From Trichobilharzia regenti (lineage: Eukaryota; Platyhelminthes; Trematoda; Strigeidida; Schistosomatidae): 64,000 nt of DNA. Below the pieces are notes generated by a model that saw only the letters and a list, made by a program, of their open reading frames with translations, made no database searches and was not told where the DNA came from. The position numbers and the translations under genes are program-made. The stretch is taken from the NCBI GenBank assembly GCA_944472135.2, contig OX235270.1:76021168-76085167 (forward strand). Reading direction: 5' to 3'. Below are positions 12,928 through 26,095 of this stretch, one piece after another; within the stretch, counting starts at the first letter, position 1, and each line of letters starts with the position of its first letter.

Positions 12928-13256
12928 CATTTCCTTCCCTTACAATCTAACATTACGTAATCAGTTCATTTGTTTTTACTAGCCTTTATCGACTACTTCC
13001 ACCTGAACAATTGTTTGTTTAATCGTACTCTTTTTCATTATTCGTGTTATCACAGATTGCCTCACTTTTTCATCCTTATTATTGACAAGACCATTATTAT
13101 TATTACTATTATTAATATTATCATTACTACTATTATGACTAATTGCACAATTTATATTCACCATCGTATTGTCCTATAGACAAAACACCATGATTGGTTT
13201 ATATTTGAATTTTTATTTGTAAACTTATATATATTAAAGTTAAGCCTGATGAGATA
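12928..13256 (+). repeat. right arm of PLE inverted repeat
   Basis: Starts TCATTTCCTTCCCTTA at 12,928 and ends near CTGATGAG at 13,253. The internal 69-codon frame is identical in sequence to that of the left arm, which shows how little the arms have diverged. That frame is a by-product of an AAT/ATT-rich stretch, not a gene. Confidence 0.9.
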
Positions 13257-14379
13257 TATCAATAAAACATTATTCTTCAATCACACTGTCATGCATACTA
13301 TCGCTCCGAATGACTGATGTATGTAGCATACTCTAAGAACAACCTGGGCCCTCTCAACTTACAAGAAATTTGAAGAGAGGTTTATAAAACAAAGTTATAC
13401 TTTGGTGTTCTACGTTGTAGCTATAAAATATTTGATGTATCATTCAATGTGCTCAACCAACAAAATGGCTTCTTTTATCAATCGTATTACGATGTAAATA
13501 AGCACACACAAAGCTAGCACATCCACTCCATGGATGAACAGTAATATGCGTGTGCAGAAGACAAAAGCAACAGCTTAAAACAATAGTTTACTTAAGTTAG
13601 ACATCTACTGTAAACTAAGGAGCACTGGACAGCTGGTTGTTTCGTTCCCTCAAGGAGTTGGGAATTAGAATCACTGAATTTTAAGGTGAAAACGTTACTA
13701 TTTGTTCAGTCACCTGAAATGTAATGTCAGAAGAATTCTGACTCCTACAATTTCATAATATCGCACACAAGCTATCCAATGCAAGCAGTGAGTAGCTGAT
13801 ATAAGTGGTCTTGTAAACAGATTTTATTACACGGCGAAGTTCACCATTAAACAGATATACTGAATACTTCCTCTGACTAGTGTCTGCATTAGAAATTAAT
13901 TCACATTAAAGTATGTTTCAATTAGAATTTTGTACCAGTTGCATTAAGTTGTTTCTCTATAAGTGTGTGTCTGTTTCCAAGTTTGTGTGTGATAATTGTG
14001 TGCGTTGTAATCACTTGAGTGTATATCGAAAATGTCTAGAAAATAGTAATAGGAGTTAATGTTGATAGCAGTGGTGGTCACATGTTAAGACGAAATCCAT
14101 GTTTCAATTCAACAAATCTGAAATGCTTAAAACAATACTGAATATTAGTAATTATTTTTCAATGAGAAACTGTTTTTCGGTACAAAAAAAAGATATATGA
14201 TGTAGTTGTAGTCATACCTAAATAATAAGTGAAGCTTAATCAGCCTTTGAAGTGAAAACAGTTAGTTATCAAAACATGTAATTATCAAGTTGACAGAAAA
14301 CGAAAACCAGATGAAACATAAGCTGAATTTCAGAAAAATTAGAAAGATAATATTACAAATTCATGAATTTATAGTCTCC
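13257..14379. other. nothing recognised
   Basis: AT-rich spacer between two PLE fragments. Confidence 0.5.
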
Positions 14380-15392
14380 ACTGAAGGCCGGCCAAGCCAG
14401 TAGTAGTGCCTGGAATTGCTTCTTCTGTAAACAAAGCACTGGTTGTTTGAGGAGAATTGCGATAGCCTCTGCTGTTTGCAGCATGCGGTGTTTCAATGAT
14501 TTTGGAAATTTATTTGGTACCCGGTAGATGATAGAGAAGGATTTTTCAACGCTTGTTGGCTTTATGGCCGGTTTGCACCAGATGGTTCAATATCGAACTG
14601 TTGATGATGGTTTTCACTACACCTTTACCTAGCCATACTGGGAGATGTTCCCGAGTGAGCACGAAAAATCAAGTTCCCAGACCAATGGTCCATATAACTC
14701 GCTCCACAAACGCAGTTCAATTGGTAGATACAATTAGAAAAGGTGGCTAGTCTAGTCCAGGTACTTTATCTTTCAGCTGAGGAATCACCATCAGTCGTGT
14801 AGAGAATAAGACGTGTAGTTCGCCAGCGTTAAAAGTTCTTTCAACTGATTTTCTTAATTTCCTCGTAATTATCTCACTTGGTATATCGTCCTTGAATCGC
14901 AGTCGTAAATAAAGTGGCTTCTTGTTTACAGATAGTGAGTAGCCCCTTTCCACTTTCTTTGTCATGTATTTCTTGATAAATTTGTCAGGATAGCTGTTTT
15001 CAATCAACCAAAGTATCATATACAATGCTTAATTCATCTTCAATTATGTCTTCTGAGCATATAGCTCTAACTAACCGTGTGGCTGAGGTTCTTTACTGAA
15101 TTTCTTTTGTACTTGAGAGGAACGAAACTGTGAAAATGTGTGTATATTGCCTGTGCAAGCACAAATTTCTTTTTATGCTACCATCTGGTTTTGTTGTGAT
15201 GAGGACACCCAGGAAGGCAATCCTGTCTTGGGATTCCTCTTCGTATGTGAATTTCATAGCCGAATGTACTTCATTGAATTCAGTAATTATTGTACTCCTA
15301 TCAGAACCACTATCACGAAGAATGTAGGTATCATCCATATATTGGCAATAAAATGAGAGCTTACTGATAAGGCTGTTCAAAGGTCCATTTTC
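14380..15392 (-). pseudogene. Penelope-like RT and endonuclease fragment
   Basis: Minus strand. 15,380-15,093 encodes an RT palm piece, F-Y-C-Q-Y-M-D-D-T-Y-I-L, with F-L-G-V-L-I. 15,025-14,747 encodes the connecting part (SYPDKFIKKYM...RKLRKSVERTF). 14,740-14,400 has endonuclease debris (EHLPVWLGKG read across frames). Stops and frame changes throughout. A family-C SINE sits at its right edge. A different subfamily from 11,305-13,256, judged by the YMDD variant. Confidence 0.82.
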
Positions 15393-15394
15393 TA

Positions 15395-15606
15395 CGTCGG
15401 TGGCACAGTGGTTAGGACGCTCGCCGATCAGATATATGGTCCGAGGTTCGATCCCCTGCCGACGAACACCTGATATCTATGGTCGGCCTGCGAAATTTGG
15501 GCTACCGATATCCATGCTGAAAATTCCATACATGTACCAAAAATACAGTGTGGAATCAAAGTGTAATCAAAAACATAATAAAATAATAAAAAATAAAATA
15601 AATAAA
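15395..15606 (+). mobile_element. family-C SINE, full length
   Basis: tRNA-like head 15,399-15,467 with CGGTGGCACAGTGGTTAGG (A box) and GAGGTTCGATCCC (B box); GTCGG/CCGAC can still pair as an acceptor stem. Body ACACCTGATATCTATGGTCG to GTGTGGAATC, tail AATAAAATAAT. Sits at the edge of a PLE fragment. Confidence 0.85.
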
Positions 15607-18600
15607 TGAAACTGTGTCCAGATTTCTAGACAGTTAAGTAAATTTATGGACAGCACTCTCACTCACTATTTGTTAAAGTATGATCTCCTGACCTGACTAC
15701 ATACACCTCCTTGAACTTATAGAATGTCAGACACTGTGGATCGGTATGATATTTCATGGAATAATAAACTGTGCAAAAGCCTAAATCTTCTTCACTATTG
15801 CGAATGTATATTCTATGTGATCATCACTCAACTTATCTACCACATCATCATTTGATTTAATGAAGCTGGATAATGCCTTTCATATACTCTGACTGTTATT
15901 CACATCACAAATGAGCTTCCCGAAGGCTTTCTTTTATCTTTCCTGACTTCTAAAAACTTTGATGATAATATAAAAAAGGAATAGTGAATGTAGTAGAAAC
16001 GAAATCCTGCTTAGTATCAGTAGTAAAACCCATAAGCAAATGAGCTATAGTATTCACCTACTGGTTAGGTCTAATTTTCACTTTCACGATGTACATTTTT
16101 ATGCAACTACAAAGAGATATTGAGGCTTAGACAGCAGCGTGTAATCGTAGTTTTTGCATGTAGAAATCCATTTGTGGAGGTAACAGTTCCGAATCCTGTT
16201 GTAAAGCTAGTTTTTGTCCAAAATCAAATAATCATCTCGTGTAAATTATATCAGTTAGACATTCTAATCGATAAAATTCTGTCTTTTTGTGTAAAGAATC
16301 CTTAAGTTTCATCTAGTAAACAAATATAAGTCGTTTCCGAATGCAAATGATAATCTGTCACTCTGTGTTATTCCAAGATGTTCAATTTATGCTAATCTTG
16401 TCAGTGTTTTTATCAAACTTCATAACTTATTGATAGATACATGTTTGCTTATTGTGCGAATGATTTCCTGTATGAATAAATAAAAGCTGTAAAATGTTAT
16501 TTGAACAAATGAATAAAAAACGCATGTGCAAGTCTTTTTGTTTATTTTTAACAAAGTCATTTAGAGCGAATGGATGCACAACTGATATGAATTATCATTC
16601 TGATATAAGATGCTTAATTCAAACTACAAATAAAAGCATTACTTGAGAAATGAAGGAAATCATCATAACTTTACTAAACATCTCATTAGGTAGCATACAT
16701 TCATTCATGTTGATAAAATGCTTCATTCACACACACTAACAATTATTTGTATTAGAATTAAATCCATTTCAATAATTCATGAAGTCTTAGCAGCAATATC
16801 AATGCTAAGTAAGGCTAGCTAGTGTGTGTGGTGAGATATATACGTATGATTATATGATCGATATGCATGGGAAATTAACGAAACAGTTTAAATTAACTGT
16901 GAATCAATTACTTCAAACAATGATTGAGTAGAAGTAAATTAAAGCAGTAGAAACCAGTTGAAAATACAATTTTCAGTAATTGAAATCAGTTTATTATACT
17001 TGTGCTTTCCACTTATTAAGACACCATATTCTGCTGTTTATCAAATGAATTTCGGTCTCTTGTATCTATTGTCGAAAAAAAGATGAATATTAGAAAGATG
17101 AAAAGGAATCGTATACAGCTGGTTTTTACGCATTTATTTGCCATCATTGATGTTTGCTATATTTTGTTTTTTGAAAGAAATAAGGCTGGTATTCGAAGTG
17201 GAAATTATTCTTATGATTGTATTGTAACTGACTAGTTATTTGACCAATAAGTTTCAATTACGCTGATACAGAAGAATTTTTCATTTCCACTGACTAATAT
17301 TGGGATTCACTGATAATTCTTTAAGAAGTCCAGAAGTACTGATGCTAAACTCCGTCACAATGACGTCGCAATGATCATTACCACTTATGTTTCTTTTGTA
17401 AAATGAATTTGTGGTCATTTATCAGCAAAATTATCAATTAAGTGTATCGTGCATGCATTCATTCATCAACTACTTAACCGAAGGTGAACTGTCAGCCAAG
17501 AGTAATATAATATTTTAATTGACAGTAAGTAGATTTTTGGGGGAAATGTATGTAACTGAATTCGAATCACCTACAACAGTTGCCTTATAGAAAGAATACC
17601 CGTACTGCAAGTATGAAATTATTCTCTTCGACAAACAACCTTTTTTCAAGAAGACATTAAAACGTTTTGGAAAAAGAAAATTCTAACGAAACCTAATTTG
17701 ATTTTACACGTCTTGATGACATTCACTTCACTGAATGCTCAGTGAATTTTCTCAGGCACTATGAATTCACTTTGGTTGTGCAAAAGAGTATGTACCGCTT
17801 AAAACGAATGTTTAAAACTCGATCTGTTAAAAAGGTGTTTTCCAGTTGTTCATAATACGTCCGATACTATTCTAACCAATATGATTTTTTTTATATCTTA
17901 CGACAGAATGTTTTAGAAAGTGGAAAATTTGAACTGAAGTTTTCATTTCAAACTCGGGAAAATATAGAGAGTTAGTACAGCTGAGAGATGAATTACAAAG
18001 TTAACAAGTTGAAATGACATGTCTGATAAGATGGAATGTCAGATTGACTTTGCAAAACTATAAGTTATTTTTTAACCTGATCGACATATTTTGAAGCCAT
18101 TTTTGTACTTTTATATTCATCTCTTACTCAGGTACGAGCTTTTGAAGAGATAACTTAATACATATACTTCATTTTCATCCAGCAAACACGTTATTCAGAC
18201 AAAAATATAAAAACGAATAATATTCTTGAATCATAAACATTGAATTTTCATGAGAATTCACTACAGGCATCCATTAGTAATGATCACTGAGGTACAAACA
18301 ATCATCACTTTAAATATGATAACTGTTCATACACAGCCTGTTAATAGATTGGAAGGTAATTTTTATCTGATTCATTCCAATTTACTTAAACGATATACGA
18401 CTCATTCTGTTAGGAAATAAGTGAATGTAAATGGAAATAACTGGTTTAAAGAGACACTACTGTTGACATCATTATCTTACGGATACTACTGAACGCCGAA
18501 AGATAAGAGACCTAGTAAAGGAATGTTTATTTAGAATCTGATATCCCTATGTAGGGAAATTATATATATCTTGTCTGCAAATCATCATTTGCACAGATCT

Positions 18601-20366
18601 TCCATGTTGTGCTACTTCTGCTCATCGTATTGCGTTTCTTTGTCTTTTTTTCATATCTCCAATGTTTTGTTGCCACAGTGCTTAATTTGCTCTCTATGAC
18701 GTCAAGTCTACCACTGAAATATTTGGTGTTTTGATGCCGATGAACGTCTCCTAATATACTACTGATAAATCCTGTCAGCGGTACATGCCACACTATGGTA
18801 TAAACAGCCCTTTATGTAGTGGATTTTAACTGAGTTCGACAAACGAATAGAGTCATTTTTAAATGCCTTTCTGGTTGATCAATCAGGCATCCACCATATG
18901 CTAACAATTCGTTCAGTTGCTGAAAAAGAAACTTAATAGCCTGTCTCTTGACACTTACCTATGTAATGTATGAGAAAATATCTTTTCCTACAACAATGTT
19001 GGTGGTAGTGGGATATTCTCCGACTGCATAATATAGGTTGCCAGGCTACTAACTAAAATTTGAATGTGATCACACTCTAATTCACAAAAAATCCGATGGG
19101 CATGAATTGCTTTGTAACACATCTTACCACTATCAGCTGGAATATTTGACACCCACGGTATGAAAGTCATTCCGAGTGAACTAGATGCAGTGGTCATCTG
19201 ACTCTTTGAATAACTACTACTTTTCAAAGAATTGATAAAATTCATCTGTGGAATGCTGGTTAAATTAATGAACAGATTTATTGTAGGTAAATAAAAATTT
19301 GAGAAAAAACCAATATTCACTAATACTCAGCACTTCTTTCAATGACAGACACACTTCGGATGACATGGTCATTTTTACATGGCACTATATGTGTTTAGTA
19401 CAGGTTGTTTTTCTTGTCGTCTTAACATATTGTAACATTGAACAATATGATGAAAATTGAAGATGTGTGTCCTTTTCACCTTAATGAGGAACAACAAACT
19501 GAAGATAAATTGAACAAGTTTGTCTGACTTGCATTTAAGAAAACTTAGAAGTATGAAGAAATGACGTCATTCATTAATCCGATTTGCAAAGACTCATTAC
19601 TAGAACAAAATTGTCAAGGAAGAATAGGCAGTTATTAAAGTTGTTCAGCCTTCTGAGTAGCTGTTTAAAAAAGTTATGCAAAGTCTACAAAACTACTTAA
19701 CAACATGACATGATAAAACTTGCTGGTGTCGACTAGTGGCTCTGATAGTCATTCACTGGATATTAATTTGACGACATTTTTGTCTTAAAACAGTTTACAT
19801 TCTCCGATGAACACGATTGTTTGATTATCTAGAAACATCGTGTCGACAGTGCACAATTACTTGGGTGTGTTCAGTAGTGAGTATCTAACACTCCAATTCG
19901 AATAGATTTTATGACAATTGCTACTTTCACTGAGTATGTCGCTGAACCAAAAGCAGGGATCTAATGGTTTTTATTCTTCACCTTCTTCCATTTGGTGATG
20001 CTACCCAAACTATTGGTGAGTATCTATCCTAATATTCGGCTTGATTGATTTTCAACTGGACGTTTTCACTGCAACTTCTCCCAAAAAAAATTAATATGGA
20101 AAAACTAAATAGTGAGCATTTGATATTTATTTCATTTGGACTTTTGTAAGAACTGGATTGATTTCAAAACCATTTTTATCATAAACTGACATCAGCTCAT
20201 TGTAACTAAATGCGTTTAGAAGTCCACATATGCCTTTAAATATTTGTACATGTGTTAGCACTAGGACAACTAAACATCCATAGGCTTTTCATTTAATCGA
20301 CACCACTTTTCAAATAATTCCTTTGCAGTGATAGGCAGAAAGGAAGAGCATTAACTTTACACTAGT
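15607..20366. other. long empty stretch
   Basis: 4.8 kb without repeats or frames I can name. Small frames at 18,560-18,793 and 18,988-19,320 look spurious. Confidence 0.5.
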
Positions 20367-20690
20367 TTCGGGTGTGAGGACAAATACTCGCCGAAGACAT
20401 GGGCTAGCGGTTGCGCTACATCGTGAATTGGCAGAAATCAGAATTCGTGGACTGTCCATTGGATCGGGCCCCAGTGGCTTAATGGTATACGAGCTCCCCT
20501 TGTAACCGGAAGGTCGTGGGTTCGAATCTCGGTGGGTGCGTACTGCCGAAGAGTCCCAAACTAGGACGAAACAGCTGCCCAGTACTCCCTGGTTGTTTTC
20601 CAATGGTTCTCTAACTAATGTCAGCTCATGATGAAATCCTGTGACCAATCAAATCCCTACAAACCAACACTTGAATGTACACTAGTTTGT
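20367..20690 (+). mobile_element. family-B SINE, near full length
   Basis: Leader, tRNA-like head (CCAGTGGCTTAATGG; B-box GGTTCGAATCT), ribozyme module at 20,540-20,586 with U4 changed to C and the cleavage triplet GCC, then the conserved tail to CCAACACTTGAAT. Confidence 0.87.
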
Positions 20691-20824
20691 TGAGACACTC
20701 GTCAATAAATAAAACTAATCCTATAAAGGTTTGTTCGTATTTATCTATGCAGAAGAAAATTTGTTGACTTCACATTGCTCTTTATTTTCCTTCACGTTCC
20801 CCAATCGAACATAGGTCTCCAAGC

Positions 20825-21012
20825 TATTGGCTTGAAGTTTCCGTAGCAGTGTTTATTTTACAGGATGGGGTTGCTAACCTCATCCCCAACCTTTCCTCTT
20901 TACCAGAATTATTTCTGGCTTGGCCAGGTAAAGGAGTGCTTCAGTCGGGAATCGAACCCCGGACCATGTGGATGGTCGGCAAGCGTCCTAACCACTATGC
21001 CACCGATGCACT
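20825..21012 (-). mobile_element. tRNA head fused to RTE 5'-UTR-like body
   Basis: Minus strand: head ATCGGTGGCATAGTGGTTAG ... GGGGTTCGATTCCCG as in family C, followed not by the family-C body but by GGTAAAGAGGAAAGGTTGGG, AGCAACCCCATCCTGTAAAA and CTGCTACGGAAACTTCA. These match the 5' UTR of the RTE copy at 3,760-3,930. Confidence 0.75.
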
Positions 21013-23709
21013 CACATTGCCCTACTAACTTAAAATGTTCCAGCTAAGGTCACACTACTTGGAGATTGGTTGCTAAGATAAATCTCAGAGGGGCTGTAGA
21101 ATCTCAGGGGCCAATTAACATGTAAGTTATTTCCTATTCTTCATTAACGCCTACAAACTGTTGAAAATACAGTCAACTTCTTGAATATTACGTAATCGCT
21201 CAGTTTGCATGTGCTGGGGACTAGTTATATGTCACTTGTAACATAAGAACTACTCAAAATAAACATTTAAATTTAGTCATTCTAATATGCTTAAATAATC
21301 TTGAAAAGGCACTTAATATATGACATATAGAAGTATCAGATATTACATATATATATATATATGCTGTACAGAGGAATAAGTGAACGTTTCAAGTTTACAT
21401 GTGTGAAATACTATTAGATTCCATGTGTTAAGCAGTTTTTCATGAAGAACTATTTTAGATGGCACCAAGCTGAGCTGGATTTTGGTTCAGTGCTATTGTT
21501 TAACATGAAGATTAGATAAATTGAAGAACTGGTGGAATTCAACAGTTACTCAAACAATATAAGCCTGTCGCATTGCTCCCGGGATATACGTTATTCACGA
21601 AAAACTAACAGGAAACATCACCGGCTAAGTGATGACTGAAAATATGCAAAAGATGTAACTGAAATGAAAGCAACTGACGAGAATTTATCTATTTTATAGT
21701 AAAGTCGCTTTATAACAACATCCTTTAGAATCTATGTCAGTTGCATAGCTTCATTTAGTCAACTTTGGTTTTGGTCACTGAAGATTTCTTTAAATGGGGT
21801 CAAGTCGATTTTCGCCGCAATTCAACGTTTTCAGTCTATACGGGTCTGTTATCTGCTAAAATTGAATTACTCATTGTACACAAAGTTATGGACTGGAGAG
21901 GTCATTTCCAACATGTTGCATTCCACCACTGACTGACTACCGTAATCCTTCGCTTGTAAAGTAGACTTCATCAGAATTAAACATAAAATGAAGAAAAGAC
22001 CCTTATTTCCAGCCTTCAACCCTGAATAGGTGCTAGTCAGAGAACAACTTTTCATGCTTTACAGTTATGTGCCTCATTTTACTGAAGTTAGAAGTACAAA
22101 TTGCTGAAAGACAAAAAGCCAGTGAGAAATATCTGTTCCATTGTGATCACAGTTATTGTTTTAATTTCCGATAGTCCTTAGAACAATCGGAACAACTTCA
22201 ACACCAAATGACTTCCTATGAAACTGTTAATCTTTAAAACAAAAATAAAATTATTTAATCATGATTAATTATGTTTCACTAAATAAAACAGAACCAGCTA
22301 GTATTACTCACTGTCTTATTCAGAGGTGTTTTCGTTGATCTAATCGATTCCCAGACATGAAGCACAATTTACAACAACACTCAATCCCCATACTCCTATG
22401 GTTGTTCAGCTAACTTAGTCGATGAAATTCAATTAACTCTGAGAACCAAACAAAATGATATTATTAAAAATACACTGGTGTTTAGAGTCACATATATAAT
22501 GTCTATCTGCATTACTACTTATTGGTTAAATGAGTGAAGATGAAAATGAACATTGGCTAGTTGAAGTAGATTGCAATACTATTTGAACAGCTTAATACCA
22601 TTTAATTAATGCTTACACTCAGCAGCTTATTCAAAGGTTGACATGATGTACATGGTAGATTTTTGAAAGAGAAGTATCTATTATCGATTTTATAACTAAG
22701 ATGTATTAGTATAATAAACTTCCAATGAAAACTACTGAAAGTAAAGAGAAGAAGAAAACAATCGTACAGCTAAGTAACACATGTATCAATAAAAGACAGT
22801 AACAAAAATAATTTTGTTTTAAGTATACTCACCTTACTAAAGGTTTTGTTACAACAGAAAGAAGGTGAATTATAAGGCGTGCGCATTGTGACTGGAATGA
22901 GAATTAAAGGAATAAGAGTTTTATAACCAATAAAACCTGAGTTACTAATTTGATGCTCCGTGATTACTGTGAGTGAGCGATGTAACGACAGGGAAATTCA
23001 CGACTTCATATCTCCCAACAGGAGTCGTTTCCAGATGTCTGTTCAAATAGGACTACCACAAATTCTCTCACTAAGAAGCGGCCAGAAACTTTTGGCTGGA
23101 CACAATGATAGGTGAATATTCAAACGGGGCTTAAAATATTTTCTTATTGTGGCTTTTATCTGGAGATTCACAAGCCTTCGACAGCACTCAATGGTGACTA
23201 CTTGAAATTGCCAAATGCACCGTAGTTTCACCCTCAACATATCAAATATTACAAATGTTTAACTGAATGCAATGCTCAGGTATTCATACAAACTATACAG
23301 ATGTTAATAATTGTTGCCAACTCTTTCTCGTACATCTGCATTGCAATAATAGATACGCGGAAAACAGAGTTGGGTAAGAAGTAGTGCATTTAGGTGATTC
23401 TAGTTAGTGAATTTTATAGTGAATACAATCTATGTAGACAGTTATTTCATAGATCTAATCTGTTACATAATTGATGTCCGTTGATAAGTTGTTCAGAAGT
23501 TGTGCTCATCTACATTTAATGCATTTTATTCGTATTATGGTACAAAAATTTCATTTAACATGTGTATGCTGTGAGTTGAAGAGCGGTTATTCTTGAGTAT
23601 AAACGCATGACTAGCATTCAACAGTAAGAAATTGGTGGAAAGGTCGCAAAAAACACTTATGTACATGCCAACCATGTACAGCACTTCTTTATGCTAATCA
23701 AATGGATTT
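21013..23709. other. nothing recognised
   Basis: AT-rich; (TA)n at 21,344-21,362. Confidence 0.5.
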
Positions 23710-24812
23710 GGCTGCCCCAAATCTTTATCAATCTCATTCAACAGCTATAGGACAATGCCACGTGTCAGGTGATCCACAACGTGAAACTCATCGAGGCGTT
23801 CTAAGTGCATAAAGGAGTAAGACATGTATGGCTTCCTATTATCACCGATGATATTCTTAATTGTGGTGGATTGGATTATGCGTCAGACTGTGTGTTGGGA
23901 TTGAGAAGTTAGGAATACGCTGCACTGACTGATAAGAAGACTCTAGAAGATCTGGTTTTGCAGATGATATATGTCTAATGTCACACAAACTCGAAGACTT
24001 GCAGGAGAAAACCAACAAATGGGCTGAAGAACCAGGCAGCGAAGACAGGACTCCAGGTGAGTATAGAGAAGATGGAATTGATGAAGATAACCAAAAACAA
24101 CAGCCAGCACCAATCACTATCAACGGGAGAGATTCAAATGAGGTCACTTCCTTCACTTATCCAGCTAGGAAGCACGGTCTCAACCACACGCAGCCGGAAC
24201 AGATGAGGATATCAAAGCCAGTCAGAAATGGAAAGGCATGATACACCTTCATCAACCTGAAACCAGTTTGGAAATCTTCTGAACTCAGACAGCATAAATA
24301 ACAAGATTCGGACTTACAACACAAATGTGAAATCAGTTCTTCTGTACTAGTCAGAAACTTGCACTTCTTGTCACGAATAGGATTTCTAAAAGATTACAGA
24401 CTTCTACCTTCGCTACCTTCGCCAATTTCATACTGAAGATCAAATGGCCAGTCGGCCAGAAAGAATTAGTAACAAGAAACTCTGACTGGCAGGCAACAAA
24501 CTAACCATGAGCCGATCTCTCAACAAATATGTAGGAGGAAATGGAGGTGGATCGGGCATACGTTCAAGAGGCCGTTGAATGACATCGCGTGCCAGGTCAT
24601 CACTAGAGTGGAATCCCAATGGGAAGCGACGAGTGGGTCGTCAGTGCGAGGGTTACATGGAGGAGATCGTGTGAGGAGGATATGAGAGATTTTGGGTAAT
24701 GGTGGGGTCAGCTGAAGAGGACAGCAGAAAATAGAAGAAAGTGGATATGTATTGTTGAGGCCCTATGTGCCACTTGGAACCCAAAGGAATAATAGTATAA
24801 TAATAATCTTAC
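23710..24812 (+). mobile_element. old degenerate RTE-like fragment
   Basis: Patches of the RT are readable (LLSPMIFLIVVDWIMRQT near 23,840; ADDICLMSHKLED near 23,960; EVTSFTYP near 24,135) down to the 3' end and an interrupted (AAT)n tail. Many indels, so much older than the two copies downstream. Confidence 0.85.
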
Positions 24813-25439
24813 ATACCTGAATACTCTAGTATTTAATATACGTCAGAGACCTGATTTTCCCTACTGAAGTGCTGTAGTCAAAGGTGATGGATTTTCTAAC
24901 TACTTTATACAATATTTCACTTATAATGTCATTTTAAACAATCTAATGTTTTCTCATCGGTAATGATTTTGATTTTTTCGTTCAACATCTTTCTGAAAAT
25001 AAGTAATTATACAGCAGGAATTTGTTTAGTTGGTGGGAAATTAATGGACGCTTATTGTGCACTCTAATTTTACATGAAATTTCTTAACTGGTACCTACCA
25101 ATCGTTCAGAGGAGATAATGAGTAGGAGTGAACGCCAAAACGATGTATTGTAATAGGGTTAACCAATAATTTCCTCTTAAAAATGATCTCTCAAAGTTCT
25201 ATAAAGCAGGTGCGAGTGTTAGCATATTCCAAGTTAAGTGAAGTAAGAAAATAGTTACTCGTCTAGGATACCGGATCATGAGTGTAAGTTACTGTGAATT
25301 GACAAAAGCATATCTGATGATTTGATCCAGGAATTCATTTGATGCTTCCTTGTCATCTTTCCTCAATGAGAAAATGAGAAATTTAATGCTTCTTAAATTC
25401 CAGGTAGTCTCACTTGAAAAATAACACCTCTTATAGAAG

Positions 25440-26056
25440 AACCTGAAAGAAACAACCTCCTTCACCTACCTGGGAAGCATCGTCTCAACTACAGGCGGAA
25501 CTGACGAGGACATCAAAGCCAGAATCGGAAAAGCAAGACAAGCTTTCATTACTCTCAAATCTGTGTGGAGGTCAACAGCACTCAGCATCAAAAATAAGAT
25601 CCGGATTTTCAACTCCAATGTGAAGTCAGTGCTACTATACGGATCAGAGACTTGGTGAGTCATTAAGAGCATCTCAAACAAACTCCAAACCTTCATTAAC
25701 AGCTGTCTCCGCTCAATACTCAAGATCAGATGGCCAGAAAAGATCAGCAACAGGGATCTCTGGGAGCGAACCAATCAGGAACCGATTGTGAAACAAATAG
25801 GCAGAAAGAAATGGAGATGGATTGGCCATACGCTGAGGAAACCATCAAGTGACATCACTAGACAAGCCATTGCTCGAGTGGAAACCGAAAGGGAGGCGGC
25901 GAGTTGGTCGTCCAAGGGTGACTTGGAGGAGGTCATGCGAGGAGGAGATGAAAGCATGTGGACAGACCCGGAGCGGGTTGAAAAAGTTGTCAGAAAACCG
26001 AAGTCAATGGAGGTGCGCAGCTGAAGCCCTATGTTCCTCTAGGAACTAAAGGATAC

Positions 26057-26087
<31 letters not shown>

Positions 26088-26095
26088 GACGGAGT
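25440..26095 (+). mobile_element. RTE-like 3' fragment
   Basis: 5'-truncated at L-K-E-T-T-S-F-T-Y-L-G-S. It matches the copy at 29,815-31,401 almost base for base. Two visible breaks: a CGA to TGA change after S-E-T-W near 25,656, and four extra bases (ATTG) near 25,868. Ends in a long (AAT)n tail. Confidence 0.92.

Larger units (their letters stand above)
11724..12940 (-). pseudogene. Penelope-like RT/GIY-YIG protein, interrupted
   Basis: Pieces on the minus strand: K-E-L-D-M-Y-Y-R-Y-V-D-D-T-F-I-L (RT catalytic YVDD, about 12,895-12,865), then after the SINE K-F-N-N-I-H-P-S-L-A-F and F-L-D-V-L-L, then 12,435-12,127 with Y-K-R-N-V-V-K-C-L and G-Y-P-S-S-F-I-K-K-H, then 12,140-11,724 with C-I-Y-Q-F-N-C-T-C-G-D-S-Y-V-G-R-T-T-R (GIY-YIG core) and S-E-H-L-P, ending I-Q-K-K-F-V-Q-P-L. 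PLE proteins combine a telomerase-related RT with this endonuclease. At least one frame change separates the last two frames. Confidence 0.85.
11305..13256 (-). mobile_element. Penelope-like element remnant with inverted terminal repeats
   Basis: Minus-strand PLE. From right to left: an inverted repeat copy (12,928-13,256), a piece of RT with M-Y-Y-R-Y-V-D-D-T-F-I-L near 12,890, a family-A SINE insertion, RT C-terminal part, GIY-YIG endonuclease, 3' UTR and the other repeat copy (11,305-11,636). The two arms are about 325 bp, inverted, and differ at only a few bases. PLEs often carry direct or inverted pseudo-LTRs. The element is broken by the SINE and by a frame change near 12,127. Confidence 0.87.
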
